Positions 1 through 5,966 are shown, counted from the first letter of the stretch. The stretch is 6,355 nt of DNA from an uncultured Alphaproteobacteria bacterium (GCA_903929895.1 CAIYWM010001019.1:1-6355); one strand, 5' to 3'. The notes: generated from the letters alone by a model not told the origin. Numbers and translations are program-made.

Positions 1-752
1 CCTTCCAGCAAATCCGCCTTCAGCCGTTCGCGTGCCGCGGCGTCGAGGCCGAGTGCCTTTTCCGCGAACTCTTCCGCCGAGCCGAAATCGGCGCGCACCA
101 CTTCGAAGGCCGCTTCGAGGTAGGGCGTGCGCGCCTCGATGATCGCCGCGCGGGTGTCGATGTCGAGTTCGGGATAGCGGCCGATATGGCCGGTCCACAG
201 TTCGTTGGTGCGGAGATAGTCCTCCAGCACGGTTTCCCAGGGCACGCCGAGCAGGGAGAGCAGCAGGGCCGAGGCGAAGCCGGTGCGGTCCTTGCCGGCG
301 GTGCAGTGGAACACCAGCGGTCGGTGCGTGCCGTCGCTCAGGGTCGAGAACAGGGTGCGGAACCCGGGGGCGCAGCGGCGCGGATAGTCACGGTAATGAT
401 CCGTGAGGAAGCCCATCATGATGTGCGGGTTGGCGGATCCGTCGGCCACGGCGCCCCGGATCTTTTCGCCGACGCCGGGCTCGATGTGCGCGCCGACGAT
501 GCGGCACGCGAGGCCTTCGATCAGGTGCGGCGTCTCGGCCGCTTCGCTGACGCCGCGCAGGTCGACGATGGTGCGCACGCCGAGGCGGCCGAGCGCGCTG
601 CGATCCTCGTCGGTCAGGCCACCGAGATGGGCCGAGCGGAACACCGCGCTGCGCCGCACGGTGCGGCCGTCGGCGGTCTTATAGCCGCCGAGGTCGCGGA
701 AGTTGGAGCCGCCCTGAAGGGTCAGGACGAAAGGAAGGCTGGTGTCAGGCAT
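1..752 (-). CDS. Tyrosine phosphatase-family protein (Y_phosphatase3-like), 3' end cut by window
   Basis: Probable cysteine-dependent protein tyrosine (or tyrosine/serine) phosphatase of the bacterial group with the HCxAGKDRTG loop; the substrate is unknown. The 250 visible residues carry the family landmarks in order: NFRDLGGY at about residues 17-24, a FRSAHLGGLT segment at 38-47, TIVDLR at 61-66, and the P-loop HCTAGKDRTG at 149-158, with Cys150 as the expected nucleophile and Arg156 as the phosphate-binding arginine. There is no signal peptide, so it is probably cytoplasmic. The start is ATG at 752: an in-frame TAG lies 12 nt upstream with no other start codon between, and only a weak AGAAG ribosome-binding sequence precedes it. 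The frame is open to the window edge and the visible length is near the usual family length, so probably only a few C-terminal residues are missing. It follows the receptor gene by 48 bp on the same strand, which suggests co-transcription. The family call is firm; the biological role is open. Confidence 0.9.
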   Translation of the reverse strand, partial: MPDTSLPFVLTLQGGSNFRDLGGYKTADGRTVRRSAVFRSAHLGGLTDEDRSALGRLGVRTIVDLRGVSEAAETPHLIEGLACRIVGAHIEPGVGEKIRGAVADGSANPHIMMGFLTDHYRDYPRRCAPGFRTLFSTLSDGTHRPLVFHCTAGKDRTGFASALLLSLLGVPWETVLEDYLRTNELWTGHIGRYPELDIDTRAAIIEARTPYLEAAFEVVRADFGSAEEFAEKALGLDAAARERLKADLLE

Positions 753-800
753 GACGCGCTTCTAGCACGCCCGGCCTTTCCGCAGCATGTCGTTTGCGCG

Positions 801-2954
801 TCAGAATTTTTGCGCGAGCGTCACGAAGAAGGCCCGGCGCATTCCGTATTGCGGTGCGCCGACGCCCACGCCCTCGCCTGTGCGCAGCTCGTAGACGCCG
901 TCGGTGACGTTGATCGCGTCGAGGCGGATCTGGGTGCCCTTGCTGCCATTGATCGGCACCTTCTGCGTCACCGAGAGATTGAGCGTGGCATAGGCCGGCA
1001 GCGATGTGTCGTTGGGGGTCACGACGCTGGTGCGCAGGCCGCTGCCGAACAGCATGTCGGCCGAGACGCGGGTCGCCCGGTCGCTGCCCTGGTTGAAGAT
1101 GTAGGCGGCGCCGGCGGAGCCGGTCCAGCCCTGGTCGTGGTCGGCGGCGATCCAGTAGCTGCCGATATAGGACAGATCCTCGGGCGAGAAATTGTACTGG
1201 GCCGAGTTGATCCGGGTGGCGCTGACCTTGGACCAGGCGAGGTTGCCGTAGACGGACCACGGGCCCTGGTCGTAGTTGGCGTACAGCTCGAAACCCTTCA
1301 CCTGCGCGTTCGCATAGTTGAAGGACGCCAGCTGGATCGGTGCGCCGAACTGGCCCTTGTCGAGATAGTTCTCCGCGAACTTGTAGTAGCCGGCGAAGCC
1401 GATGGTCAGGCCGTCCACCGGCTTCACCGTCAGGCCGACGTCGAAGTAGTCGGATCGTTCGGCCCTGACCGGATCGTTGATGAAATTCTCGGGCTCGGCC
1501 GTCGTGCCGGTCCGGGCGGCGAGCGAGGCGAAGCCGACCTGGTTGAGCGGCGCCGGCACGAAGTAGCGCGAGTAGCCGGCCCGCAGGCTGATCTGCGGTG
1601 TCGGCTCCCAGACGACGTTGATGCGCGGGCTGACCTGGTTCTCCGAGATCTGTCCGGAGATGGCGTCGAAGCGCGCACCGAAGTTCACCGTCACGGTCGG
1701 GGTGATCTTCCATTCGTCCTGCAGGTAGACGCTGTAGGTCCAGCCGATGAGATTGGAGCCGTCGCTGAACCCCACCGGGCGATCGCCGGGAATCAGTTCC
1801 CCGGGATTGAGGGGATCGGGGACCAGTCCCAGCGCGTTGTTCTGGCTGAAGCTCGAGACCTGCTCGCGCTGGACGAGGAAACCGCCGCGCAGCGTGTGGT
1901 TGGAGGCGACTTTCCAGCTTGCGTCGGCCTGGACGCCGAACGCCAGGCTGGAGCGTTGCGACCAGGGCGCGACGCCGTTGTAGAGCAGGTCGCCGAGCGC
2001 GTCGGGCTGGTAGGACAGCTTGGAGTAGCGGGCGAATCCCGAGAGCTGCATGTTGAAGTTCTGGTAGCTCTTCTGCAGCGAGGCGATGCCGAAGTACGTA
2101 TCCTCCCACTGGCGCTGGTCGAGCACCGCGCTGTTCCAGTCGGTGATGCCGTTGACCGGGAAGGCGGGGGTCTGCCCCGGCACGTTGGGGATCTGGTAGC
2201 GCGCGCTGGCGCCGCCGGCGATGAAGCTCAGGCGCGTATTCTCGTCGGCCACCGCGCTGAGCTTGGTCAGCGCATACCATTGCGCGGTGGCATCGTGCAG
2301 CGGGGCGGTGCTGGGCGTCGGGTTCTCGATGCCGATATTGTTGCTGACATACTGGCCGACGGCGAAATAGTCGAAGTTGCCGGAGCGGCCGCCATATTCC
2401 AGCGCCGGCTGCACCCAGTTGTAGGACCCGACCATCGCCGAGGCCTCGCCGCCGGGATTGGTCGTGCCGGACTTGACCGTGATGTCGACCACGCCGGCGG
2501 TGCGCAGGCCGTACTGGGCAGGCAGGGCGCCGGTGATCAGCGAGAGCTGGTCGGCGAAGCGCGGCGAGAGGATGCTGCTGAACAGCGCCAGGCCTTCGGG
2601 CAGCTGCACGCCGTCCAGACGATACTGCAGGCTGCCATGGTCGCCGCGCACATGGATCTGGCCGAACCCGTCCTGCACGACGCCGGGCGCGCGCAGCAGG
2701 ACCTGGTTGAGCGTGGCGTTCTCGCCGAGCGGCGTGTTGCTGATCGCCGTCTTGCTGAAATCGTAGCGCGTGGCGCCAAGGCTCGGCTGGATCTCGCTGC
2801 GCTCGCGGTCGAGCCGCTTGCCGACCACTTCGATCGCCAGCCCGTCCGAGGGGGCCTGCTGTGGCTGGGCCTCGGGCGCCGTCTGCGCCAGTGCCGGGTG
2901 GGCCGCGGAAAGACCTGCTGCGAGGGCCAATGCCGATACGCCGATCCGCTGCAT
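801..2954 (-). CDS. TonB-dependent outer-membrane receptor, probably zinc-regulated
   Basis: A 717-residue outer-membrane receptor that would import a scarce ligand using TonB/ExbBD energy. The signal peptide is residues 1-23 (MQRIGVSALALAAGLSAAHP then ALA, cleaved before Gln24). A possible TonB-box-like segment (IEVVGKR) lies near 41-47. The plug domain follows at roughly 50-165, including QIHVRGDHGSLQYRLDG and the ALPAQYGLRTAGVVDI segment that ends plugs of this type. The rest is a beta-barrel of alternating aromatic/polar strands ending in phenylalanine (FFVTLAQKF), the usual outer-membrane insertion signal. A longer frame begins at a TTG at 2981 and an ATG at 2966, but ATG 2954 is chosen because GGAG lies 6 nt upstream and the signal peptide then begins properly. 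The ligand is not readable from the protein: it is histidine-poor and lacks an obvious His-rich loop. The Zur-like operator over its promoter argues for zinc, a zinc chelate or a metallophore. A phosphatase gene follows at 48 bp. Confidence 0.95.
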   Translation of the reverse strand: MQRIGVSALALAAGLSAAHPALAQTAPEAQPQQAPSDGLAIEVVGKRLDRERSEIQPSLGATRYDFSKTAISNTPLGENATLNQVLLRAPGVVQDGFGQIHVRGDHGSLQYRLDGVQLPEGLALFSSILSPRFADQLSLITGALPAQYGLRTAGVVDITVKSGTTNPGGEASAMVGSYNWVQPALEYGGRSGNFDYFAVGQYVSNNIGIENPTPSTAPLHDATAQWYALTKLSAVADENTRLSFIAGGASARYQIPNVPGQTPAFPVNGITDWNSAVLDQRQWEDTYFGIASLQKSYQNFNMQLSGFARYSKLSYQPDALGDLLYNGVAPWSQRSSLAFGVQADASWKVASNHTLRGGFLVQREQVSSFSQNNALGLVPDPLNPGELIPGDRPVGFSDGSNLIGWTYSVYLQDEWKITPTVTVNFGARFDAISGQISENQVSPRINVVWEPTPQISLRAGYSRYFVPAPLNQVGFASLAARTGTTAEPENFINDPVRAERSDYFDVGLTVKPVDGLTIGFAGYYKFAENYLDKGQFGAPIQLASFNYANAQVKGFELYANYDQGPWSVYGNLAWSKVSATRINSAQYNFSPEDLSYIGSYWIAADHDQGWTGSAGAAYIFNQGSDRATRVSADMLFGSGLRTSVVTPNDTSLPAYATLNLSVTQKVPINGSKGTQIRLDAINVTDGVYELRTGEGVGVGAPQYGMRRAFFVTLAQKF

Positions 2955-2960
2955 CCGGGT

Positions 2961-2964
2961 CTCC
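2961..2964 (-). promoter_or_regulatory. Ribosome-binding site that fixes the receptor start
   Basis: GGAG on the minus strand, 6 nt before ATG 2954. The upstream alternatives (ATG 2966 and TTG 2981) have no comparable purine-rich sequence; they are preceded by the A/T-rich operator and GCGGCGTAATCAG. Confidence 0.65.
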
Positions 2965-2980
2965 ATCTGATTACGCCGCA

Positions 2981-3018
2981 AAAATGTTATATTGTTATAA
3001 GTTATAATATAACATTTT
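2981..3018. repeat. 12-bp perfect inverted repeat with tandem 7-bp repeat in its loop
   Basis: Arms AAAATGTTATAT (2981-2992) and ATATAACATTTT (3007-3018) are exact reverse complements separated by 14 bp. The interval holds two head-to-tail copies of GTTATAA (2994-3000 and 3001-3007, the second running one base into the right arm). In total there are three GTTATA half-sites on the plus strand (2986, 2994, 3001) and one TATAAC (3008). If the 15 bases at 2992-3006 were removed, the outer arms would join into a nearly perfect 23-bp Zur box. The repeat is almost purely A/T in an otherwise very GC-rich window. Confidence 0.85.
2996..3018. promoter_or_regulatory. Zur-like operator (zinc uptake regulator box)
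   Basis: A 13-bp palindrome GTTATA-A-TATAAC lies at 3001-3013, centred on 3007. From memory of published comparative work, the proteobacterial Zur box is an 11-bp half GAAATGTTATA, one free base, and its mirror image. Over the 23-bp span here I count 18 of 22 specified positions matching, with the right half (TATAACATTT) perfect and mismatches confined to the outer left half and the last base. The box covers the -10 and spacer of the receptor promoter, where a bound repressor would block RNA polymerase. It does not fit the Fur (GATAATGATAATCATTATC) or Irr-type patterns. Binding by Zur is inferred; no zur gene is in the window. Confidence 0.7.
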
Positions 3019-3028
3019 AGCTCGTCAA
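3001..3028 (-). promoter_or_regulatory. Sigma-70-type promoter of the receptor gene
   Basis: On the minus strand, TTGACG (3028-3023, 5 of 6 to TTGACA) and TATAAC (3006-3001, 5 of 6 to TATAAT) are separated by 16 bp. Transcription would start near 2994, giving a leader of about 40 nt before ATG 2954. The -10 hexamer is itself one half of the Zur-like palindrome, a typical repression geometry. A perfect TATAAT also occurs on the plus strand at 3003-3008, facing the divergent gene, but with no recognisable -35 at proper spacing. Confidence 0.6.
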
Positions 3029-3052
3029 TCGATATGGTTCCGTGGAGAGGCG

Positions 3053-4681
3053 GTGTATTCAGGTCGTATGAGCCCTGAAGTGCGCACCGGCCGAGAGGGC
3101 CCGTCGTCTCAATCCGTTGTGGTCGTTTGCTGTGCGCTGGTCGTTGCGATCGTGCTGGCCTACACGGCCGTCAACGCCGTGGTGAGGCCGGTCATCTGGT
3201 CCGACAGCGGCTGGGGCCTCCTCGGATGGGACCTACGCCACGGCCTGCCATGGAACCACTGGGCGTCGCCCGATCCGCAGGACATCGGCAGGGACATCTC
3301 CACCTTCATGTCGATCTGGTCGCCGGGTCAGCATGTCGTACCTGGCCTCCTGGAAGGGCTGGGCCTGAGCCTGGGACATGCCGTGATCGCCACTGTTGCG
3401 GTCTTCTCGGTGGCCGGCCTCGTCGGATGGTTCGTGCTCTACCGCGCCTTCGGCTTCCCGCCGCATGTCGCCGCCATCGCGCTCGCGCTGATCGCCTGCA
3501 GCCGCGGCTTCGCCTTTCCGTTCGTGATCTTCATCGGCGGCGAGGTTCTCCTGTTCGGTATCGCGCCGTGGTTCCTGCTGCTCGTGTGGAAGCTGCGCGA
3601 GCTGCGCTGGTTCTCGGTGCCGGCGCTCGTGATCGGTGCGGCGGTGATGTTCTTCGCCAAGATCTCGGCCGTCATCCTGGCGTGCGCGGCGATCTCGGCT
3701 GCGGTGCTGTCGGGTCCGCAGCCGTGGCGAAACAGGATGGACACGGTGCGGCGGGGGCTGGTCGCCGGCATCACGATCGCCCTCATCGGCGTCGTCCTCT
3801 ACTACGGCTGGCATTCGCGCGGCTGGACGGCGGCGTCGACGGTGGCGGCGATCAAGTGGTCTGCCCTGATCCCCCACGCGGTCTTCATCCTGAGCTGCGT
3901 GTGGGGCGCCGCCCTCTCGTTCGGCGAGCTGGGGAACTTCATCTTCCTGCATCCCAGTCGCGCCATCGTCGGATCGCAGCTGACGGTGGGCTACCTGCTG
4001 GCGTTTCCCGCCTCGGTCACGCTGTACCTGGTGTGGCGGCAACTGCGCCGTAGCCATTCCGACTATCTGGTCTTCGCCGGTCTCACGACCCTGGCCTACG
4101 GAACGGTCTTTCTCCTCTTGTGGGTGCATGGCGCCACGATCGGACAGGAAGAACGCTACTTCCGGCCATTGTCGCTGCTGCTGCTGGTCGGAGCGGTCCA
4201 GGCGTTCCTCACGGTGCCGAGCCGCCTGCTGCGGCTGGCCGGAGTCCTGATGGCGCTGGTCGGCGCGCTGTACGGACTCGCCGGCCAGGCCCGGCACATC
4301 GTCGTCAATCTCGGCCATCCGCTGGGCGTGCGTGACTTCAGGCACTCGACGGCCGACGAAGCGGTGGTGAAGTTCATCCGCACGATCGACGTGCCGTCGC
4401 CCGACCGCGCCTCGACACTGATCTTCGTGCCGTCTCCGGAGATCGGCCTCGAGGTCCGCAATGTCCGCGTCATGGCCAACCATGCCGACTTCTGGGCGAT
4501 CGAGGACATGCGGAACCTCAAGTTCCGCGGCCGGGTGCCGCGCCTCTATGTCATCGTCCAGAAGAGGCTGGTTGCCCAGGGCAAGGCGCAGGCCATGGTG
4601 GAGCAGTTCGTCGACTACAAGCCGTCCGAATGGAAGGAGATGCCGCTCGGCGACTTCGTCTGCTTCTACGTCGTCGACTGA
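3053..4681 (+). CDS. Polytopic membrane protein, possible GT-C-type glycosyltransferase
   Basis: A 542-residue integral membrane protein. I count about 10-11 hydrophobic segments, near residues 20-45, 108-130, 136-150, 155-180, 187-217, 234-251, 268-290, 306-328, 337-357, 371-389 and 391-412, then a soluble C-terminal part of about 125 residues. Two features resemble GT-C lipid-linked sugar transferases: a first extracytoplasmic loop beginning with an acidic motif (WSDSGWG, Asp51), where such enzymes place their catalytic acid, and EERYFRPLSLL at 366-376, like the ERYxxP segment before a late membrane helix in that superfamily. Donor and acceptor cannot be told, and the glycosyltransferase call is inference. 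The GTG start at 3053 is preferred because GGAG lies 5 nt upstream (3044-3047); ATG 3068 is the alternative, with a weaker AGGT close by. It is transcribed divergently from the receptor and shares its operator region. Confidence 0.85.
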   Translation: MYSGRMSPEVRTGREGPSSQSVVVVCCALVVAIVLAYTAVNAVVRPVIWSDSGWGLLGWDLRHGLPWNHWASPDPQDIGRDISTFMSIWSPGQHVVPGLLEGLGLSLGHAVIATVAVFSVAGLVGWFVLYRAFGFPPHVAAIALALIACSRGFAFPFVIFIGGEVLLFGIAPWFLLLVWKLRELRWFSVPALVIGAAVMFFAKISAVILACAAISAAVLSGPQPWRNRMDTVRRGLVAGITIALIGVVLYYGWHSRGWTAASTVAAIKWSALIPHAVFILSCVWGAALSFGELGNFIFLHPSRAIVGSQLTVGYLLAFPASVTLYLVWRQLRRSHSDYLVFAGLTTLAYGTVFLLLWVHGATIGQEERYFRPLSLLLLVGAVQAFLTVPSRLLRLAGVLMALVGALYGLAGQARHIVVNLGHPLGVRDFRHSTADEAVVKFIRTIDVPSPDRASTLIFVPSPEIGLEVRNVRVMANHADFWAIEDMRNLKFRGRVPRLYVIVQKRLVAQGKAQAMVEQFVDYKPSEWKEMPLGDFVCFYVVD

Positions 4682-4695
4682 GGCAGGCGCCTGCC
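4682..4695. terminator. Palindrome between convergent genes, possible weak bidirectional terminator
   Basis: GGCAGGCGCCTGCC is a perfect 14-bp palindrome filling most of the 18-bp gap between the stop codons of the membrane-protein gene and the convergent Rap1a-like gene. It can fold as a 5-bp GC stem with a 4-nt GCGC loop on either strand. There is no T-run on either side, so it is not a classical intrinsic terminator. Confidence 0.3.
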
Positions 4696-4699
4696 CGCG

Positions 4700-5059
4700 C
4701 TATGGCTTGCAGGGCCAGGTCTGTTCCAGGGCTTCGCCCGCCAGTTCGATGAAATTCTCGTGCAGGCGCGCAGGATTGTTGTTGATGTAGGTGACGACCC
4801 CGCGCACCAGCAGCCGCCGTGTCGAGATGGCGGGCAGGCAGATGTTCGGCTTGATCGCCTGCAGCGTGTCGATGATCCCGGCGCAGACCCCCGCGACCAG
4901 CAGCCTCGAGGTCGGGATCGGGTCGAGGAGAAATGCCTCGCAGCCCAGCATGATGTAGTTGGCCGAGCTCGTGTCCTGCTGCGCCCGGGCCCCGGGAGAA
5001 ATCAGGGGGGCGGCGAGGGCAATGGTCAATGTGACAGCCAAATGACGAGCCAGCTTCAT
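4700..5059 (-). CDS. Exported Rap1a/Tai-family immunity-like protein
   Basis: A 119-residue secreted protein. A signal peptide covers residues 1-26 (hydrophobic TLTIALAAPLI, then GARA before Gln27), so the mature form of about 93 residues is probably periplasmic. The C-terminal half matches what I know of the Rap1a/Tai fold: a C-x-G segment (VCAGII, Cys59), then CLP (Cys74), a VRGVVTYINNNPARLH block at 85-100, and a terminal helix ending in PC (Cys117). The four cysteines (40, 59, 74, 117) could form two disulfides. The founding members are Serratia and related immunity proteins that neutralise type VI secretion amidases (Tae4 group) in the periplasm. Many orphan homologues exist whose role is unknown, and no effector or secretion gene is visible here, so immunity is only a possibility. 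Start ATG 5059 has a weak ribosome-binding sequence (GGA very near the ATG; a better AGGAAGAG lies further upstream). Confidence 0.85.
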   Translation of the reverse strand: MKLARHLAVTLTIALAAPLISPGARAQQDTSSANYIMLGCEAFLLDPIPTSRLLVAGVCAGIIDTLQAIKPNICLPAISTRRLLVRGVVTYINNNPARLHENFIELAGEALEQTWPCKP

Positions 5060-5086
5060 CCGTCCATTCTCTTCCTGTTCGATGCG

Positions 5087-5114
5087 ATGATAGCGCGCAG
5101 CGATGGCCTGCGAA
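5087..5114 (-). promoter_or_regulatory. Candidate promoter of the Rap1a-like gene
   Basis: On the minus strand, TTCGCA (5114-5109, 4 of 6 to the -35 consensus) and TATCAT (5092-5087, 5 of 6 to the -10) are separated by 16 bp, giving a leader of roughly 20 nt. Position and spacing are right but the -35 is poor, and short matches like this arise by chance. Confidence 0.3.
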
Positions 5115-5121
5115 CAGGCTT

Positions 5122-5137
5122 TGGCAGGTTCCGTGCT
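5122..5137 (+). promoter_or_regulatory. Candidate sigma-54 -24/-12 element upstream of the STAS-like gene
   Basis: TGGCAGGTTCCGTGCT matches the sigma-54 pattern TGGCAcGrNNNtTGCw at 10 of 13 defined positions, with the invariant GG (5123-5124) and GC (5135-5136) at the exact required spacing. Transcription would start near 5148, about 40 nt before ATG 5189. A poorer sigma-70 reading of the same stretch exists (TTGGCA at 5121, GATACG at 5144, 17-bp spacer). No enhancer-binding-protein site is recognisable. Confidence 0.25.
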
Positions 5138-5188
5138 GCCCGTGATACGCTCGATTCACGGGGACGGAGACTGCTGGAGACATGAACG

Positions 5189-5563
5189 ATGCCGCTGCAC
5201 TGGGAGATCCTGCATTCTGAGAAGCTCATCCATGTCGTCGCCGAGGGCGAGGTCACGCTGAAGGAGATGGAAGAGCACTTCGACGCCCTCGTCGTGGCCA
5301 ATGCACTCGCCTATTCGAAGCTGTTCGATGCGACCGGTCTCAAGCCGGTCTACGACGACGCCGACGTGATGGCGATGGGCGCGCGGTTGAGCGCTTACAC
5401 GTCGCACTTCCCGAGCGGTCCGTTGGCCGTCATCGGCCGCGACGAGTCGGTCGTCCTGGCGTTCAAGCGCTTCGTTAACATTTCGCCGTCGAAGCGACCG
5501 GCGGCCCTGTTCAAGACGGAGAAGAAGGCTCGCGCCTGGCTCGCAACGCAAGCGGGTGTCTGA
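5189..5563 (+). CDS. Small SpoIIAA/STAS-like protein
   Basis: A 124-residue cytosolic protein with no signal peptide, membrane segment or cysteines. Its layout fits the SpoIIAA-like (STAS/SEC14-type) small proteins common in proteobacteria: a first strand pair with an EGEVTLKEM turn (19-27), a helix, the LFDATG strand (45-50) where this family typically has LFD, a DADVMAMG helix (57-64), a GPLAVIG strand (77-83), then an amphipathic helix and a closing KKARAWL (112-118). The function of such proteins is unknown; some STAS domains are anti-sigma antagonists, but no kinase or sigma partner is nearby and I see no basis to assign that role. Start ATG 5189 is supported by GGAGA at 5176-5180, 8 nt upstream. 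An overlapping ATG at 5182 is in another frame and stops after a few codons. It lies divergent to the Rap1a-like gene and 111 bp before the next gene on the same strand. Confidence 0.8.
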   Translation: MPLHWEILHSEKLIHVVAEGEVTLKEMEEHFDALVVANALAYSKLFDATGLKPVYDDADVMAMGARLSAYTSHFPSGPLAVIGRDESVVLAFKRFVNISPSKRPAALFKTEKKARAWLATQAGV

Positions 5564-5674
5564 CAAGTCCGATACGCCTGAGACGATATGCGCGGTCGCG
5601 CTCGCACAGTTCTGTTGCGGCGCAACTTCCCGCGCCGCTATCCTCCGGCGGTCTTCTTGGAAGGGTTGCTTACA

Positions 5675-5947
5675 ATGAAAAGCTGGATCTTCACGGTCGC
5701 GCTGCTTGTCGTTCTTCCCGTCGCGGCCCATGCGGACCAGGCTGCCGCGAATGCCTGCGCGGCCAACCTGACGCCGAACGGACAGATGCTCTACAACAAG
5801 ACCGCTCCGACGATGAAGCCCACGAGCGACATCAAGGACGCGCTGACCGCGCAGGCCCGCCCGCTGGTGATGAACGGCACGCTGTCCCGCGACGCCGCAC
5901 GCACGGCCGCCGAAGCGGCCGGGGAATGCCTCAAGCTTCTGAAGTAG
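5675..5947 (+). CDS. Small secreted two-cysteine protein of unknown function
   Basis: A 90-residue precursor with a clear signal peptide (MKSWIFTVALLVVLPVAAHA, cleavage after residue 20), giving a mature protein of about 70 residues. The mature part has two cysteines, Cys28 near its start (NACAANL) and Cys85 near its end (GECLKLL), which probably form one disulfide tying the ends of a helical domain. The segment LSRDAARTAAEAAGECL resembles small alphaproteobacterial exported proteins that I recall only as hypotheticals. The frame is open back to 5588, but ATG 5675 is the right start: GGAAGGG at 5659-5665 sits 9 nt upstream and the signal peptide begins exactly there, while the upstream extension is arginine-rich and unlike a leader. 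A hairpin follows the stop codon directly. No partner is evident from the neighbours. Confidence 0.8.
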   Translation: MKSWIFTVALLVVLPVAAHADQAAANACAANLTPNGQMLYNKTAPTMKPTSDIKDALTAQARPLVMNGTLSRDAARTAAEAAGECLKLLK

Positions 5948-5966
5948 GCCGCGAGGCGCTCGCGGC
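5948..5966. terminator. GC-rich hairpin directly after the secreted-protein stop codon
   Basis: GCCGCGAG (5948-5955) and CTCGCGGC (5959-5966) are exact reverse complements around a 3-nt GCG loop, an 8-bp stem starting at the base after the TAG stop. No U-tract follows (GTGGTCCG), so termination would be of the weak or hairpin-only kind. The hairpin might instead protect the mRNA 3' end. The gene on the far side is convergent. Confidence 0.45.

Noticed and set aside
745..2280. A 511-codon minus-strand frame overlapping the receptor gene in another frame.
   Set aside because: Arg/Pro/Gln-rich translation with no motif, fully inside the receptor gene, whose own frame gives a signal peptide, plug and barrel.
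2980..3018. The A/T-rich patch as a Fur (iron) box, Irr element or mobile-element end.
   Set aside because: The half-site GTTATA/TATAAC with one central base fits Zur better than the iron-type patterns, and there is no transposase or target-site duplication to suggest an element end.
186..3020. A plus-strand open frame of 944 codons across the phosphatase and receptor genes.
   Set aside because: It lies antisense to two well-supported genes, its translation is low-complexity (rich in Ala, Gly, Arg, Val, Glu, Asp) with no domain, and long antisense frames are expected in DNA with GC-rich third codon positions.
3233..4483. A minus-strand open frame of 416 codons opposite the membrane-protein gene.
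   Set aside because: The translation is an Arg/Asp/His/Gln-rich string without hydrophobic core or motif, as expected from the antisense of a membrane-protein gene. The plus-strand product has proper membrane segments.
4551..5183. A 210-codon minus-strand frame spanning the Rap1a-like gene and its flanks.
   Set aside because: It is a different frame from the recognisable Rap1a-like protein, runs across the divergent promoter region and antisense into the membrane-protein gene, and its translation has no domain.
5614..5626. Inverted repeat GTTGCGGCGCAAC between the STAS-like gene and the secreted-protein gene.
   Set aside because: The stem is at most 4-5 usable base pairs with a tiny loop and no T-run, about 50 bp past the stop codon; it is too weak to call a terminator or operator.
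5588..5674. N-terminal extension of the small secreted protein starting at 5588.
   Set aside because: It would place 29 mostly arginine-rich residues before a perfect signal peptide; the ribosome-binding site GGAAGGG fits ATG 5675.
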